Shown piece by piece: positions 35,774 to 44,432 of a DNA stretch of 64,000 bases. A program made the position numbers and the translations under genes. The stretch is from Glutamicibacter mishrai (GTDB lineage Bacteria; Actinomycetota; Actinomycetes; Actinomycetales; Micrococcaceae), in NCBI RefSeq assembly GCF_012221945.1, contig NZ_CP032549.1, positions 1,116,001 through 1,180,000 on the forward strand. Direction: 5' to 3'. How positions within the stretch are numbered: position 1 is the stretch's first letter; each line of letters starts with the position of its first letter. The notes below the pieces were generated by a model. That model was given only the letters and a program-made list of their open reading frames with translations. It was not told the origin of the DNA and made no database searches.

Positions 35774-36850
35774 GTGAAAGTTATCGTTCTCTCTTCCCTT
35801 GATAGTTCCTGCCGCGACGCCGGACTCAAGCACCTGAATAGCCACCAGCCGGATGCCGTAGTTCTTTCCTACGATTTCATTGAAAGGAATCGTTTGGTCC
35901 GTACCGTTTCGGGGAATGCTCCCGCAGAATACGGCGAGGCAGTCCTTGAACATCCATGCATCGGCTGCGCGGTGAAATACGAGATCTTCCCTGCCATCCA
36001 ACGGCTGGCCCCGCGTCGACCAGGCGCAACCTTGCTCCTCGGGCTTCCAGCCACATGGCACAGCGGATCCGTACTGGAGTCCCTCGCCGAGAAACTAGCG
36101 GCAGAGGAAATCAGCGTCAGCAGTAGCGTCCTTTCCTTTGATCCCACAGAAATGGAAGACCAGATGTGGGACCGGCATACCCTCTGGGAATCGGGTTTCA
36201 GTTCCATGGAACGGGATCAGCGAACCGCCGGAGAGTACTTCTTCACCGAGCTCATGCAGGCTGACACCCTGATTCCAGTCGAAGGGATGCAAACCCAGCT
36301 CCTTGAATCACAAGACAGCCCTCGTCGAGCCGGAGGCAAGGACTTCATGGCAGGGATAGCTTTCGCCCGGCACCTCGCCCCGCATGCCACGCTGTGCCAC
36401 CACGGCAACGAGATCGGATCCTTCAACCACGAGGACGTTCAGCAACGAACCAGAGCCGGACATATCCCGGCGGTCCCCCGGCATGCACCCTCAGATAAGG
36501 CGCCGATCCACTTGTATGCTGAACGCCCCTTGCACCCGCAACGATTCCGCGAAGCCCTCTCCGAACTTGCCGTATCGTGCACCTGCCTGCGCGGACGACT
36601 TTGGGTAGCCAGCGCCCTCAGTGAGCGGGTGGCCATCGGCGGCGCCGGCCCACGCATTTGGATGGAAAACACCGGTTCTTGGTCAACCGAAATCGCCGCC
36701 TCCGAATTACTGCTCTACGGCTCGGAACATGAAGCCGAAGAGATCTCCAAGGTGTTCAAGGACTGCCAAGTCACCGAAGACGAATTTCAAGAACTGCTCA
36801 CTGCCACGTCAACTTCAGCAAATAACTCTGATCACCGAGGAGGTGAATGA
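35774..36850 (+). CDS. CobW C-terminal-domain protein lacking a P-loop, zinc-starvation type
   Basis: A 358-residue homologue of the actinobacterial Zur-regulated CobW/COG0523-like proteins (Mycobacterium Rv0106 type). The N-terminus [19 protein letters not shown] occupies the place of the GxxGxGKT nucleotide loop but lacks Gly-Lys-Thr, so classical GTP binding is unlikely. [12 protein letters not shown] stands where COG0523 proteins have their CxCC metal motif. The C-terminal domain is intact ([25 protein letters not shown]). Zur box upstream and L36 downstream argue for a role in zinc allocation; the activity is unknown. GTG start. Confidence 0.85.
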   Translation: MKVIVLSSLDSSCRDAGLKHLNSHQPDAVVLSYDFIERNRLVRTVSGNAPAEYGEAVLEHPCIGCAVKYEIFPAIQRLAPRRPGATLLLGLPATWHSGSVLESLAEKLAAEEISVSSSVLSFDPTEMEDQMWDRHTLWESGFSSMERDQRTAGEYFFTELMQADTLIPVEGMQTQLLESQDSPRRAGGKDFMAGIAFARHLAPHATLCHHGNEIGSFNHEDVQQRTRAGHIPAVPRHAPSDKAPIHLYAERPLHPQRFREALSELAVSCTCLRGRLWVASALSERVAIGGAGPRIWMENTGSWSTEIAASELLLYGSEHEAEEISKVFKDCQVTEDEFQELLTATSTSANNSDHRGGE

Positions 36851-36851
36851 A

Positions 36852-36974
36852 ATGAAGGTTCGCAATTCCCTGCGCGCCCTGAAAAACGCGCCAGGCTCCC
36901 AGGTAGTCCGGCGCCGCGGACGCGTTTATGTCATCAACAAGAAGAATCCCCGGCTCAAGGCCCGCCAGGGATAG
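36852..36974 (+). CDS. rpmJ: 50S ribosomal protein L36, cysteine-free (zinc-independent) paralogue
   Basis: A 40-residue protein, [20 protein letters not shown] followed by a basic tail ending [10 protein letters not shown]. It has no cysteine, so it lacks the zinc ribbon of the usual L36 and belongs to the YkgO-like C-minus form that replaces it under zinc limitation. It starts two bases after the CobW-like stop, with AGGAGG at 36838-36843, so both are made from the Zur-controlled transcript. Confidence 0.93.
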   Translation: MKVRNSLRALKNAPGSQVVRRRGRVYVINKKNPRLKARQG

Positions 36975-36980
36975 CTGGTT

Positions 36981-37017
36981 GTCCTGCCGGCACCGTCTCG
37001 TAACAAGCTGGCAGGAC
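36981..37017 (+). terminator. Hairpin after rpmJ
   Basis: GTCCTGCCGGC pairs with GCTGGCAGGAC (one mismatch) across a 15-base loop. No T-run is present, so termination strength is uncertain. Confidence 0.6.
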
Positions 37018-37151
37018 TAGCCGTCTGACGCGTGAATCACTCCGCCCACCTGCGCATTCAGTGACATGGGTCGCACGGTGTCTTAGGATGTGACCTATGA
37101 AAGCTTAGGCTTTTGTGTCATCACTCACTCGCGCAAAGGAATTTTGGACTT

Positions 37152-38627
37152 ATGGAAGCGCTGGGAACACTCTTCGGAGATATCTCCTCATTTATTTGGG
37201 GACCGTTTTGCCTCATCCCACTCTTGTTGGGCACCGGTCTGTACCTGACCATCCGGCTCGGCGGGCTGCAATTCGTCAAACTTGCCGCTTCTCTTCGTCT
37301 TGGACTGCTCAAGCGCAAGGACGACGGCGCCGAAGGCGACGTCTCCCAATTCCAGGCGCTAACCACCGCATTGGCAGCTACCGTGGGTACTGGCAACATC
37401 GTTGGTGTCGCCACTGCCATCGGCATCGGCGGCCCGGGCGCATTGTTCTGGATGTGGGTCACCGGCCTACTGGGCATGGCCTCAAAGTATTCAGAGGCCT
37501 TCCTCGGAGTCCGCTATCGCGGTACCGACTCTGCCGGTGAAAAATCCGGCGGCCCGCAGTACTACTTGCAACGAGGTATCCGCGGACCATTGGGCAAGTT
37601 TCTTGCCCTGTTCTTCGCTATCGCAGCCACCTTGGCCAGCTTCGGCATCGGCAACATGACCCAGGGCAACTCCATTGCAGCCAACTTGGATAACTCCTTC
37701 GGCGTCACTCCATGGGTTACCGGCGTCATCTTGACCGTCCTGTCACTGGCAGTGCTTGTCGGTGGCATCAAGTCCATCGGCAAGGTGACCGCCGGTTTCG
37801 TGCCAGTCATGATTGTCTTCTACGTCGCTGCATCCATCTATATCCTGATTGCCAACGTCGGCGGCATTCCGGCGGCCTTCGGCGAGATCTTCACCGATGC
37901 CTTCACCGGCACCTCTGCAGTGGGCGGCTTCACCGGCTCGGCGATCATCATCGCTGTTCAGTACGGTGTAGCTCGTGGCATCTTCTCCAACGAGTCGGGC
38001 ATGGGTTCGGCTGCTATCGCAGCTGCCGCTGCACAGACGACCCATCCTGTTCGCCAGGGCCTGGTCTCGATGACCCAGACCTTCATTGACACCATCATCG
38101 TGGTCACCTGCACCGGTCTGGTCATCATCACCACCGGTACCTGGAACAAGATTGATGAAGCTACCGGCGAGCAGGTTTCTGCCGCGCTGATGACCGGCGA
38201 GGCCTTCACCCATGGCTTGCCTGGACAGTGGGGCCACTGGGTTGTCACCCTCGGTTTGGTGATGTTCGCCTTCTCGACCATCCTGGGCTGGTGCTACTAC
38301 GGCGAGCGCAACATCGAACGCCTGATCGGCCGCAAGGCCGTTATGCCATTCCGCGTGCTGTTCTCGCTGATCGTCTACGTAGGCTGCACCACCGAGCTGA
38401 CCGCAGTGTGGAACTTCTCCGACATGATGAATGGCCTGATGGCACTACCGAACTTGATTGGCTTGCTGATCATGTCCGGATTGATCGCACGCGAGACCCG
38501 TTGGTACCTGAAGAACGACCCGAAGCTGGAAGCCGGCAAGGCCCAGATCGAGGACTTCATGAAGGACCGCGATGGCTGGAGCCAGTGGAAGTCCGGCGAC
38601 GTGATCGGCTCTTCCCACCAGCGATAA
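37152..38627 (+). CDS. Alanine/glycine:cation symporter (AGCS family)
   Basis: A 491-residue protein with about 10-11 membrane segments. It has the family signatures GGLQFVKL, TTALAATVGTGNIVGVATAI and ARGIFSNESGMGSAAIAAAA. AGCS carriers import alanine or glycine with sodium. The ATG at 37152 follows AAGGA and gives the family N-terminus (MEALGTLFGDISSFIWGP); a longer frame begins at 37113 without a ribosome site. Monocistronic. Confidence 0.92.
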   Translation: MEALGTLFGDISSFIWGPFCLIPLLLGTGLYLTIRLGGLQFVKLAASLRLGLLKRKDDGAEGDVSQFQALTTALAATVGTGNIVGVATAIGIGGPGALFWMWVTGLLGMASKYSEAFLGVRYRGTDSAGEKSGGPQYYLQRGIRGPLGKFLALFFAIAATLASFGIGNMTQGNSIAANLDNSFGVTPWVTGVILTVLSLAVLVGGIKSIGKVTAGFVPVMIVFYVAASIYILIANVGGIPAAFGEIFTDAFTGTSAVGGFTGSAIIIAVQYGVARGIFSNESGMGSAAIAAAAAQTTHPVRQGLVSMTQTFIDTIIVVTCTGLVIITTGTWNKIDEATGEQVSAALMTGEAFTHGLPGQWGHWVVTLGLVMFAFSTILGWCYYGERNIERLIGRKAVMPFRVLFSLIVYVGCTTELTAVWNFSDMMNGLMALPNLIGLLIMSGLIARETRWYLKNDPKLEAGKAQIEDFMKDRDGWSQWKSGDVIGSSHQR

Positions 38628-38646
38628 AGTAATAGCAGATCAACAA

Positions 38647-38696
38647 AAAGCTCATCTCGGCAAGGCCCTGATTCAGGGACTGCCGGGATGAGCTTT
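38647..38696. terminator. Terminator after the AGCS gene
   Basis: AAAGCTCATC and GATGAGCTTT close a long stem with inner pairs CGGCA/TGCCG and CCCTGA/CAGGG; TTTTA follows at about 38700. It separates convergent genes. Confidence 0.8.
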
Positions 38697-38730
38697 CTGT
38701 TTTACCTGCGAAGAATCTACTGCAGAACCA

Positions 38731-39576
38731 TTACTCGTTCCACAGGCCATAGGAGTCGGCCAGGTCGGCGATCTTCTGCGCACGGGCCAAACGAGGCAAG
38801 TACGAGCCGTCACCCACCGAAGCACCAGCAGCATGTGCCTCCAGAAGCTCCATGGCCCACGACAGTTCGTCTTCGCTCGGAGCCAACGCCGCGTTGATGC
38901 CGTCAACGTGATCTGGTGACAGCGACAGCTTGCCGGTCATGCCCATGGAAGCGGTCACGCGGGTCTCTTCGGTCACCTTGGCGGCATCGGCCCCAGCCGG
39001 TGGCGGACCGTCGATGGCGCCTGGCAGCTTTCCGACACGGGAAGCGATAACCAGCTTGCCGCGGGCATAGGCCAAAGCCATCGGGTCATCGGAGACACCG
39101 GTATCCTTACGGAAATCGTTGACGCCGAAGGCCAGACGGAAGGTGCCTGGAGCCGAAGCAATAGCCGTTGCGTTCTCGATGCCCAGCGCGGTTTCGATCA
39201 GCGCCAAGACCGGGGTGCCCGCGCGCAGGCGCATAGCACTGTAGGTCACCTGCTCTGGCTGTTCGGTCATGGCGAGCATGATTCCGCGAAGGCCTGGTGC
39301 CTCGGAGAGAGCTGCAAGATCGTCAGCCCAGAAGTCGGTGTCAATGCCATTGACGCGCACCCATGCGGTCATGCCGTTGGACAGTGCGCGGACTACATTG
39401 TCGCGGGCTGCAAGCTTCTTGTCATCGGGGACGGCAGCTTCCATATCGAAGATGACCGAATCGGCTTCACATGCAAGAGCCGGAGCGAAGTCCTCCTCTT
39501 TAGCTGCGTTCACCAAAAGCCAGGAACGGGACAGTTTTGCTGGGAGAGCCGCTGCTCGACGATTTCGAAATGCCAT
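38731..39576 (-). CDS. CitE-like HpcH/HpaI aldolase-family lyase (CoA ester lyase)
   Basis: A 281-residue TIM-barrel protein of the citrate lyase beta/malyl-CoA lyase type. SWLLVNAAKEEDF begins the domain, ADSVIFDMEAAVPDDKK gives the metal-binding acidic pair, and LALIETALGIENA and AFGVNDFRKD follow. Free-standing CitE-like proteins cleave or form beta-hydroxyacyl-CoA esters such as citramalyl-CoA or malyl-CoA. The start at 39576 (MAFRNRRAAALP) is chosen as the last ATG before the domain. No partner CoA-transferase is near. Confidence 0.85.
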   Translation of the reverse strand: MAFRNRRAAALPAKLSRSWLLVNAAKEEDFAPALACEADSVIFDMEAAVPDDKKLAARDNVVRALSNGMTAWVRVNGIDTDFWADDLAALSEAPGLRGIMLAMTEQPEQVTYSAMRLRAGTPVLALIETALGIENATAIASAPGTFRLAFGVNDFRKDTGVSDDPMALAYARGKLVIASRVGKLPGAIDGPPPAGADAAKVTEETRVTASMGMTGKLSLSPDHVDGINAALAPSEDELSWAMELLEAHAAGASVGDGSYLPRLARAQKIADLADSYGLWNE

Positions 39577-39783
39577 AGTTCCCAGACTACTCACTCGTGC
39601 CATGGTGCTTCTACTAGGCATGTACACTATTTGCCTCAAATCGGCCTCTGACGCGCTCGTTGTGTGAGAGCAATTACAAGCTGGAAGAGAATTTCCGGTA
39701 ATGTCACACGTTGGCGGTCTTTATATGACTTGCTGATTTCGAGTTTTACGCTTCAGTGGAAGCCGCACGACAAAGGACCCTGC

Positions 39784-41259
39784 GTGGCAAATAAAGAAAC
39801 AACCAACCCCGCAGAGACTGGACCCGAGCTTAAAAGAGCGTTGTCCAACCGACACATTCAGCTCCTCGCCATCGGCGGTGCCATTGGCACCGGCCTGTTC
39901 ATGGGCTCCGGAAAAACCATCTCTGTTGCAGGACCATCAGTCATCTTGGTCTACATGGTCATCGGGTTCATGCTCTACTTCGTAATGCGAGCTATGGGCG
40001 AATTGCTGCTCAGCCGCACCGACTACCGCAACTTCTCTGACTTCGCCGGGGACATCCTCGGCCCGTGGGCCGCCTTCTTCACCGGCTGGACCTACTGGTT
40101 CTGCTGGATTGTTACCGGCGTTGCCGACGTTATTGTTATCGCCTCGGTGTACGTCACTTACTGGCTACCGCTGATCCCCTTGTGGATCCCAGCCTTGGCA
40201 GTCATTGTTCTGCTGATCCTGTTGAATCTCCCGTCAGTACGCGGTTTTGGCGAGACCGAGTTCTGGTTCGCGCTCATCAAGATTGTCGCCATCGTGCTCT
40301 TGATAGTCATCGGCCTGATCATGATCTTCACTGGCTTTGAACACGACGGGGCCCAGGCTTCATTCCTGAACCTATTCAACATCGAGGGCGGCTTCTTCGG
40401 CGGCGGCGTCATGGGCTTTGTCATGGGCTTCCAGATTGCTGTTTTCGCTTTCGTCGGCATTGAGCTGGTCGGTACCGCCGCGGCCGAAACCAAGAACCCC
40501 GAGCACAACCTGCCGAAGGCCATCAACGCCATTCCGGTGCGTATCCTGCTGTTCTACGTCGGTTCATTGGTCATCCTGATGTCCGTCGTTCCATGGGATC
40601 GTTTCTCCGCGGATGAGTCGCCATTCGTGATGCTCTTCTCGCTGGCTGGGCTTGGAGCAGCCGCTCACTTGGTGAATGCTGTAGTACTCACCTCGGCTAC
40701 TTCGTCGGCCAACTCGGGAATCTACTCGACTTCGCGCATGGTCTTCGGTCTTGCTACCGATGGCGATGCACCTAAGCTCTTCGCCAAGCTCACCAGCCGC
40801 CAGGTTCCGCGCAACGCGCTGTTCCTCTCCGGCGTGGTGCTGTTGAGCTCCATCGTCCTGCTGATCTTCGGTCTGGATAAGTCGACCGGCTTCTCGATTG
40901 TTACGACGATTTCGTCGCTGTGCTTCATGTTCGTGTGGACGATCATCCTGATCAGCTACCTGGTCTACCGCAAGCGTCGTCCGGAAGCTCATGATCTTTC
41001 GGTCTTCAAGATGCCTGGTGGCACGTTCATGCCTTACGTCGTCATGGCCTTCTTCGTGTTCTTGCTGTGGGCTTTCACCCGCGATGCGGACACTTTGGCT
41101 GGTTTGATTGCCACGCCGATTTGGTTCGTCGTGGTGGGTATTGGGTACGTGTTGCTGCGCAATAATCCTCAGCATCACAAGCTGCGCAAGGCTCATGAAG
41201 AACGTGTAGCCGAGGAGAAACGTCAGGCTGCTGCCTACGTGGCTTCCAAGCAAAGCTAA
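39784..41259 (+). CDS. Amino acid permease, CycA-like (D-serine/D-alanine/glycine)
   Basis: A 491-residue APC-family carrier with 12 membrane segments. The family start ALSNRHIQLLAIGGAIGTGL follows the GTG at 39784, which has AAAGGA before it; a longer upstream frame has no ribosome site. The overall pattern (YRNFSDFAGDILGPWAAFFTGWTYW in part, VGIELVGTAAAETKNPE) is closest to CycA, which imports D-serine, D-alanine and glycine, but related amino acid permeases cannot be excluded. Divergent from the lyase gene; a strong terminator follows. Confidence 0.88.
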   Translation: MANKETTNPAETGPELKRALSNRHIQLLAIGGAIGTGLFMGSGKTISVAGPSVILVYMVIGFMLYFVMRAMGELLLSRTDYRNFSDFAGDILGPWAAFFTGWTYWFCWIVTGVADVIVIASVYVTYWLPLIPLWIPALAVIVLLILLNLPSVRGFGETEFWFALIKIVAIVLLIVIGLIMIFTGFEHDGAQASFLNLFNIEGGFFGGGVMGFVMGFQIAVFAFVGIELVGTAAAETKNPEHNLPKAINAIPVRILLFYVGSLVILMSVVPWDRFSADESPFVMLFSLAGLGAAAHLVNAVVLTSATSSANSGIYSTSRMVFGLATDGDAPKLFAKLTSRQVPRNALFLSGVVLLSSIVLLIFGLDKSTGFSIVTTISSLCFMFVWTIILISYLVYRKRRPEAHDLSVFKMPGGTFMPYVVMAFFVFLLWAFTRDADTLAGLIATPIWFVVVGIGYVLLRNNPQHHKLRKAHEERVAEEKRQAAAYVASKQS

Positions 41260-41280
41260 AGAGGACATTCAGTCCATCCG

Positions 41281-41324
41281 GAAAGCCGGAGCTATCGATC
41301 AACTCACCGATAGCTCCGGCTTTC
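41281..41324. terminator. Terminator after the CycA-like gene
   Basis: GAAAGCCGGAGCTATCG pairs perfectly with CGATAGCTCCGGCTTTC over 17 bp with a 10-base loop, and lies between convergent genes. Confidence 0.9.
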
Positions 41325-41340
41325 TGCTTTCCGGATTCCC

Positions 41341-41769
41341 TCAATTGATTCTTCGCGACAGGCAGCTATAGGGCAGGTCCCTGCCCAGGAACAGGACTTC
41401 CAGAAGCCCCATGCTTTCCCGATAGCGGCTGTAGGCCCATGGAGCTTCGTGGCTGATGCGCGACGAGATCTTGGAGAAGTACAAGATCGTGTTCGCATCC
41501 CATCGGCAGGTCTGGCCGTGTACATACACTTCATTATGCTCAAGCACCGCGCCTGAAAGACCGTTGAGCATTTGCAGGCTGTCTTGATAGTCCAATCCCC
41601 TGACCAGCAATTCTGGATGCCCCACGAGGGTCAGGCCAATGGTGTAGGCGTAGGGCTGACTGAATCGGTCCGGTTCGACGAACAAGACCTGCCGCCCGTA
41701 ATCACGGATGCATTGGTCCGTTCGCGCATCGGCTTCCTCGATGCTCATCCCATCACAGATGTCGCACAT
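41341..41769 (-). CDS. DUF4262-domain protein
   Basis: A 142-residue protein matching the DUF4262 pattern: PYAYTIGLTLVGHPELLVRGLDYQDSLQMLN, with an N-terminal CDICDG cysteine pair. The ATG at 41769 follows GGGGAG. DUF4262 proteins are found singly in actinobacteria and have no known function. It lies directly downstream of a second, related gene, with a gap of about 39 bp. Confidence 0.75.
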   Translation of the reverse strand: MCDICDGMSIEEADARTDQCIRDYGRQVLFVEPDRFSQPYAYTIGLTLVGHPELLVRGLDYQDSLQMLNGLSGAVLEHNEVYVHGQTCRWDANTILYFSKISSRISHEAPWAYSRYRESMGLLEVLFLGRDLPYSCLSRRIN

Positions 41770-41808
41770 AGCATTGCTCCCCTTGTAGATTTCCAATCGC
41801 CAACGCAT

Positions 41809-42315
41809 CTAGGCGGCTTTGAATTGGCATCGTTCATCCTCGGCGTGACTCGGGGCCAGTATTTTGGTCGGCAATGAGCAAACCAGCCAGCCAGGAAATG
41901 CACCTTCGTAGTCGTCATCGAAATCCTCAAACGGGTCCATGTCCTCAAATGGGTCGCTGTCCTCAAACGGGTCTAAGTCGAAATGTTCCTCACGGAAGAC
42001 GAGCTCTCGGTAAATGCTCTTCCCGTAGGATCCCTCGGTGAGCTCTTTGCCGTGTTCCAGCACCTGCTCGGCCAGGTAGTGCAATACCCCGGATGCTTCC
42101 TCTTCCTTTTCTGGCTCGGTGGCGATGAAGATCTCGGGATGATTCACGTAGCCCAGGCCCAAAGTCGCAACGGCAATTCGCGACGACCGAGGGGCTCGGT
42201 AGGTCAGCACGCAATATCCGCGCAGTTTCAGCTCCTCCACCATAAGGATCGTTTCCTTTGTTTGCGCCGACAGGGTGCTGCGCACGGAATAGCGGCCGTA
42301 TCTGAGATCTTCCAC
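41809..42315 (-). CDS. DUF4262-like protein with acidic repeat tail
   Basis: A 168-residue protein. Residues about 30-95 resemble the DUF4262 core (IAVATLGLGYVNHPEIFIAT). The C-terminal third contains three tandem copies of a DPFED(S/M/F) unit, about residues 113-130, giving a strongly acidic segment. The repeats are 18 bp units at DNA level. It is cotranscribed with the DUF4262 gene downstream. Function unknown. Confidence 0.68.
   Translation of the reverse strand: MEDLRYGRYSVRSTLSAQTKETILMVEELKLRGYCVLTYRAPRSSRIAVATLGLGYVNHPEIFIATEPEKEEEASGVLHYLAEQVLEHGKELTEGSYGKSIYRELVFREEHFDLDPFEDSDPFEDMDPFEDFDDDYEGAFPGWLVCSLPTKILAPSHAEDERCQFKAA
41924..41978 (-). repeat. Three 18-bp coding repeats (DPFED units)
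   Basis: The sequence GTCCTCAAAcGGGTCnnn occurs three times in a row on the plus strand, encoding the DPFED units of the minus-strand protein. This is an intragenic minisatellite-like expansion and may vary in copy number between strains. Confidence 0.7.
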
Positions 42316-42403
42316 GGTGTTCCTCCTCGAGTGATTTGATGTAAATCAGCATCAGCTCGAGGAGGAAACCAGGGCTCAAGAAACAAACCGGATGTGGACA
42401 ATA

Positions 42404-42448
42404 AAAGACGCTGCCTGCAATCAGTTGTGATTGTAGGCAGCGTCTTTG
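42404..42448. terminator. Terminator of the malic enzyme gene
   Basis: AAAGACGCTGCCTGCAATCA pairs with TGATTGTAGGCAGCGTCTTT (one mismatch in 20) with a 4-base loop. It follows the minus-strand malic enzyme gene and precedes the DUF4262 pair. Confidence 0.88.
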
Positions 42449-42477
42449 GCGCAGCGCCCTCTTAGGAGCTCAACACA

Positions 42478-43653
42478 CTACTTGGCCGATTCAGCCTCGG
42501 CTGCCACCGCAGCGGCGACCGCTGGCATCACGCGCTCATCAAGAGCCGAAGGAACGATGTAATCCTCGGCAAGATCATCGCCGACCAGGTCGGCGATCGC
42601 GTGAGCTGCAGCGATCTTCATGCCTTCGGTGATCTTCTTGGCGCCTGAATCCAGCGCGCCACGGAAGATGCCCGGGAAGGCCAGAACGTTATTGATCTGG
42701 TTCGGGAAATCACTGCGGCCGGTAGCAACTACCGCTGCGAACTTCTTCGCATCCTCCGGCATGATTTCAGGAGTCGGGTTGGACAAAGCGAAGATGATGG
42801 CGTCCTTGTTCATCTTTGCTACGGCAGCCTCATCAAACTTCGACGAGGACAATCCAACCACCACGTCAGCCCCGTCCAGTGCTTCTGCCAGTCCACCCAT
42901 GACATCTTCGCGGTTGGTCCGCCCGGCAAGTTCTGCCTTGATGGGATTCAAGTCATCGCGCTCGCGGTGGATGGTTCCCCGCGAGTCCAGCACGATCACA
43001 TCGGCGACGCCGGCCTTGAGCAACAGGTTCGTTACTGCAACGCCAGCGGATCCTGCACCCGAGACAACAACCTTCAGCGAGCTGATATCACGCTGGGTCT
43101 GGCGAGCAGCGCCAATCAGCGCAGCCAGAACCACCACGGCGGTGCCGTGCTGGTCATCGTGCATCACAGGGATATCCAGTGCCTCGATCAGCTTCTTTTC
43201 GATTTCGAAGCATCGCGGTGCCGAGATGTCCTCCAGGTTGACCGCGCCGAAGCTTGGGCGCAGGCGGACGATCGTCTCAACAATTTCATCTACGTCAGTC
43301 GTGTCCAGCACCAGCGGAATGGAATCCAGCCCGCCAAACTCCTTGAACAGTGCGCTTTTGCCTTCCATCACCGGCAGCGACGCTGCTGCACCGATGTTGC
43401 CCAAGCCCAGGACTGCGGTTCCGTCTGAAACGACGGCGACCAGGCGTGATGCCCAGGTGTGGGTGGAGTGCTTGGTTGGATCATCGGCGATCGCTTGGGA
43501 AACCTTGGCTACTCCGGGAGTGTACGCAATCGACAGATCGCGTTTGGTGTTCAGGGGCATCTGCGACTGGATGGTGAGCTTGCCGCCGATGTGGGCGTCA
43601 AATACTTCTGCGTCGGTGATGGTGGACAGGTCTTTGGTGGATTCAACAGACAT
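42478..43653 (-). CDS. Malic enzyme (NAD(P)-dependent, short form)
   Basis: A 391-residue malate oxidoreductase without the phosphotransacetylase tail of long MaeB proteins. SIAYTPGVAKVSQAIADDP begins the catalytic domain, DISAPRCFEIEKKL and VMHDDQHGTAVVVLAAL are metal and substrate segments, and VVSGAGSAGVAV is the cofactor loop. It converts malate to pyruvate, CO2 and NAD(P)H. Cofactor preference is not clear. Monocistronic. Confidence 0.93.
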   Translation of the reverse strand: MSVESTKDLSTITDAEVFDAHIGGKLTIQSQMPLNTKRDLSIAYTPGVAKVSQAIADDPTKHSTHTWASRLVAVVSDGTAVLGLGNIGAAASLPVMEGKSALFKEFGGLDSIPLVLDTTDVDEIVETIVRLRPSFGAVNLEDISAPRCFEIEKKLIEALDIPVMHDDQHGTAVVVLAALIGAARQTQRDISSLKVVVSGAGSAGVAVTNLLLKAGVADVIVLDSRGTIHRERDDLNPIKAELAGRTNREDVMGGLAEALDGADVVVGLSSSKFDEAAVAKMNKDAIIFALSNPTPEIMPEDAKKFAAVVATGRSDFPNQINNVLAFPGIFRGALDSGAKKITEGMKIAAAHAIADLVGDDLAEDYIVPSALDERVMPAVAAAVAAEAESAK

Positions 43654-44033
43654 TGAATTGCTCTTCTTTCAAGAAAGTTCTGAATGACGTGAACGCAGTA
43701 CCCACAAAGCTTGTGGCATAGCGTAGGAACGCGCATGACCATTCATCCGACCGCAACGGAGCTTGACCCACACGCAATTAAGGAGGGCATCAGGCTTCCA
43801 TGTACACAGTTCCCAGATGGGCTCCGCCGGGTAAGGCTGAAGGCTCCCTCATGGTGTGCCGGAAGATGGCTGGTCAGTACTTTCTTTAGACCTACAATTT
43901 CCACCATACGGGAACCGTTTGTCGCAAATCAACCCCCTTTCACCGCTTCTCGCCAATATGACGTCCGGGAGCAATATCTCCGCGGTGCCGTCATTACGTG
44001 CAGATAATCTGCAACTCAGGCAAAATAAGTCCC
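43654..44033. other. 380-bp intergenic region between malic enzyme and the HTH gene
   Basis: A divergent control region. Several short frames cross it, but none has both a ribosome site and a recognisable product. The stretch from about 43860 to 44000 is visibly more AT-rich than its surroundings and may hold the two promoters. No repeat or RNA gene was recognised. Confidence 0.5.
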
Positions 44034-44420
44034 ATGGCATCACCAACTTCAGCTTTGGGCAGGGTCCGCACCTTCGAGGCACTCGACGATAAGACCACAG
44101 CACGGTTGCGACGCGCGTTGGATGAATCGAACGACACCACCGTCTTCGTCAACGGAACGGCGTTGCAGCTGCCCAAGGAAGCCCATCAAGCGTTGATCGA
44201 GGTGCTTTCACGCTTCGCCGATGGCGAGTCGGTCAGTATCGGCACCCCTGAATTGCTGCTTAACACCTCTCAGGCTGCGCAGATGGCTGGCATTTCCAAT
44301 AGCTACCTGCGCAAGCTCGCCGATGCCGGAACCATTCCCGTGGAATACCGCGGAACGCACCGGCGCATCCGCCCCAGCGCCATTCAGGCGTGGCTCGATT
44401 CGCGAGCTGATACCAACTAA
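44034..44420 (+). CDS. Excisionase-type helix-turn-helix protein, antitoxin-like
   Basis: A 128-residue protein. Residues about 78-125 are a MerR/excisionase helix-turn-helix (LLNTSQAAQMAGISNSYLRKL, then GTHRRIRPSAIQAWLDSR). The N-terminal part (TTVFVNGTALQLPKEAHQALIEVLSRFADG) matches the actinobacterial HTH proteins that usually precede a PIN-domain toxin. Here no PIN gene follows; a membrane protein gene starts 12 bp later. It may be an orphan antitoxin or a local repressor. Confidence 0.75.
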   Translation: MASPTSALGRVRTFEALDDKTTARLRRALDESNDTTVFVNGTALQLPKEAHQALIEVLSRFADGESVSIGTPELLLNTSQAAQMAGISNSYLRKLADAGTIPVEYRGTHRRIRPSAIQAWLDSRADTN

Positions 44421-44432
44421 AGAGACAACACG

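Noticed and set aside
41924..41978. Short direct repeats considered as a CRISPR array
   Set aside because: The three 18-bp units have no spacers and stay in frame, encoding DPFED units of a protein.
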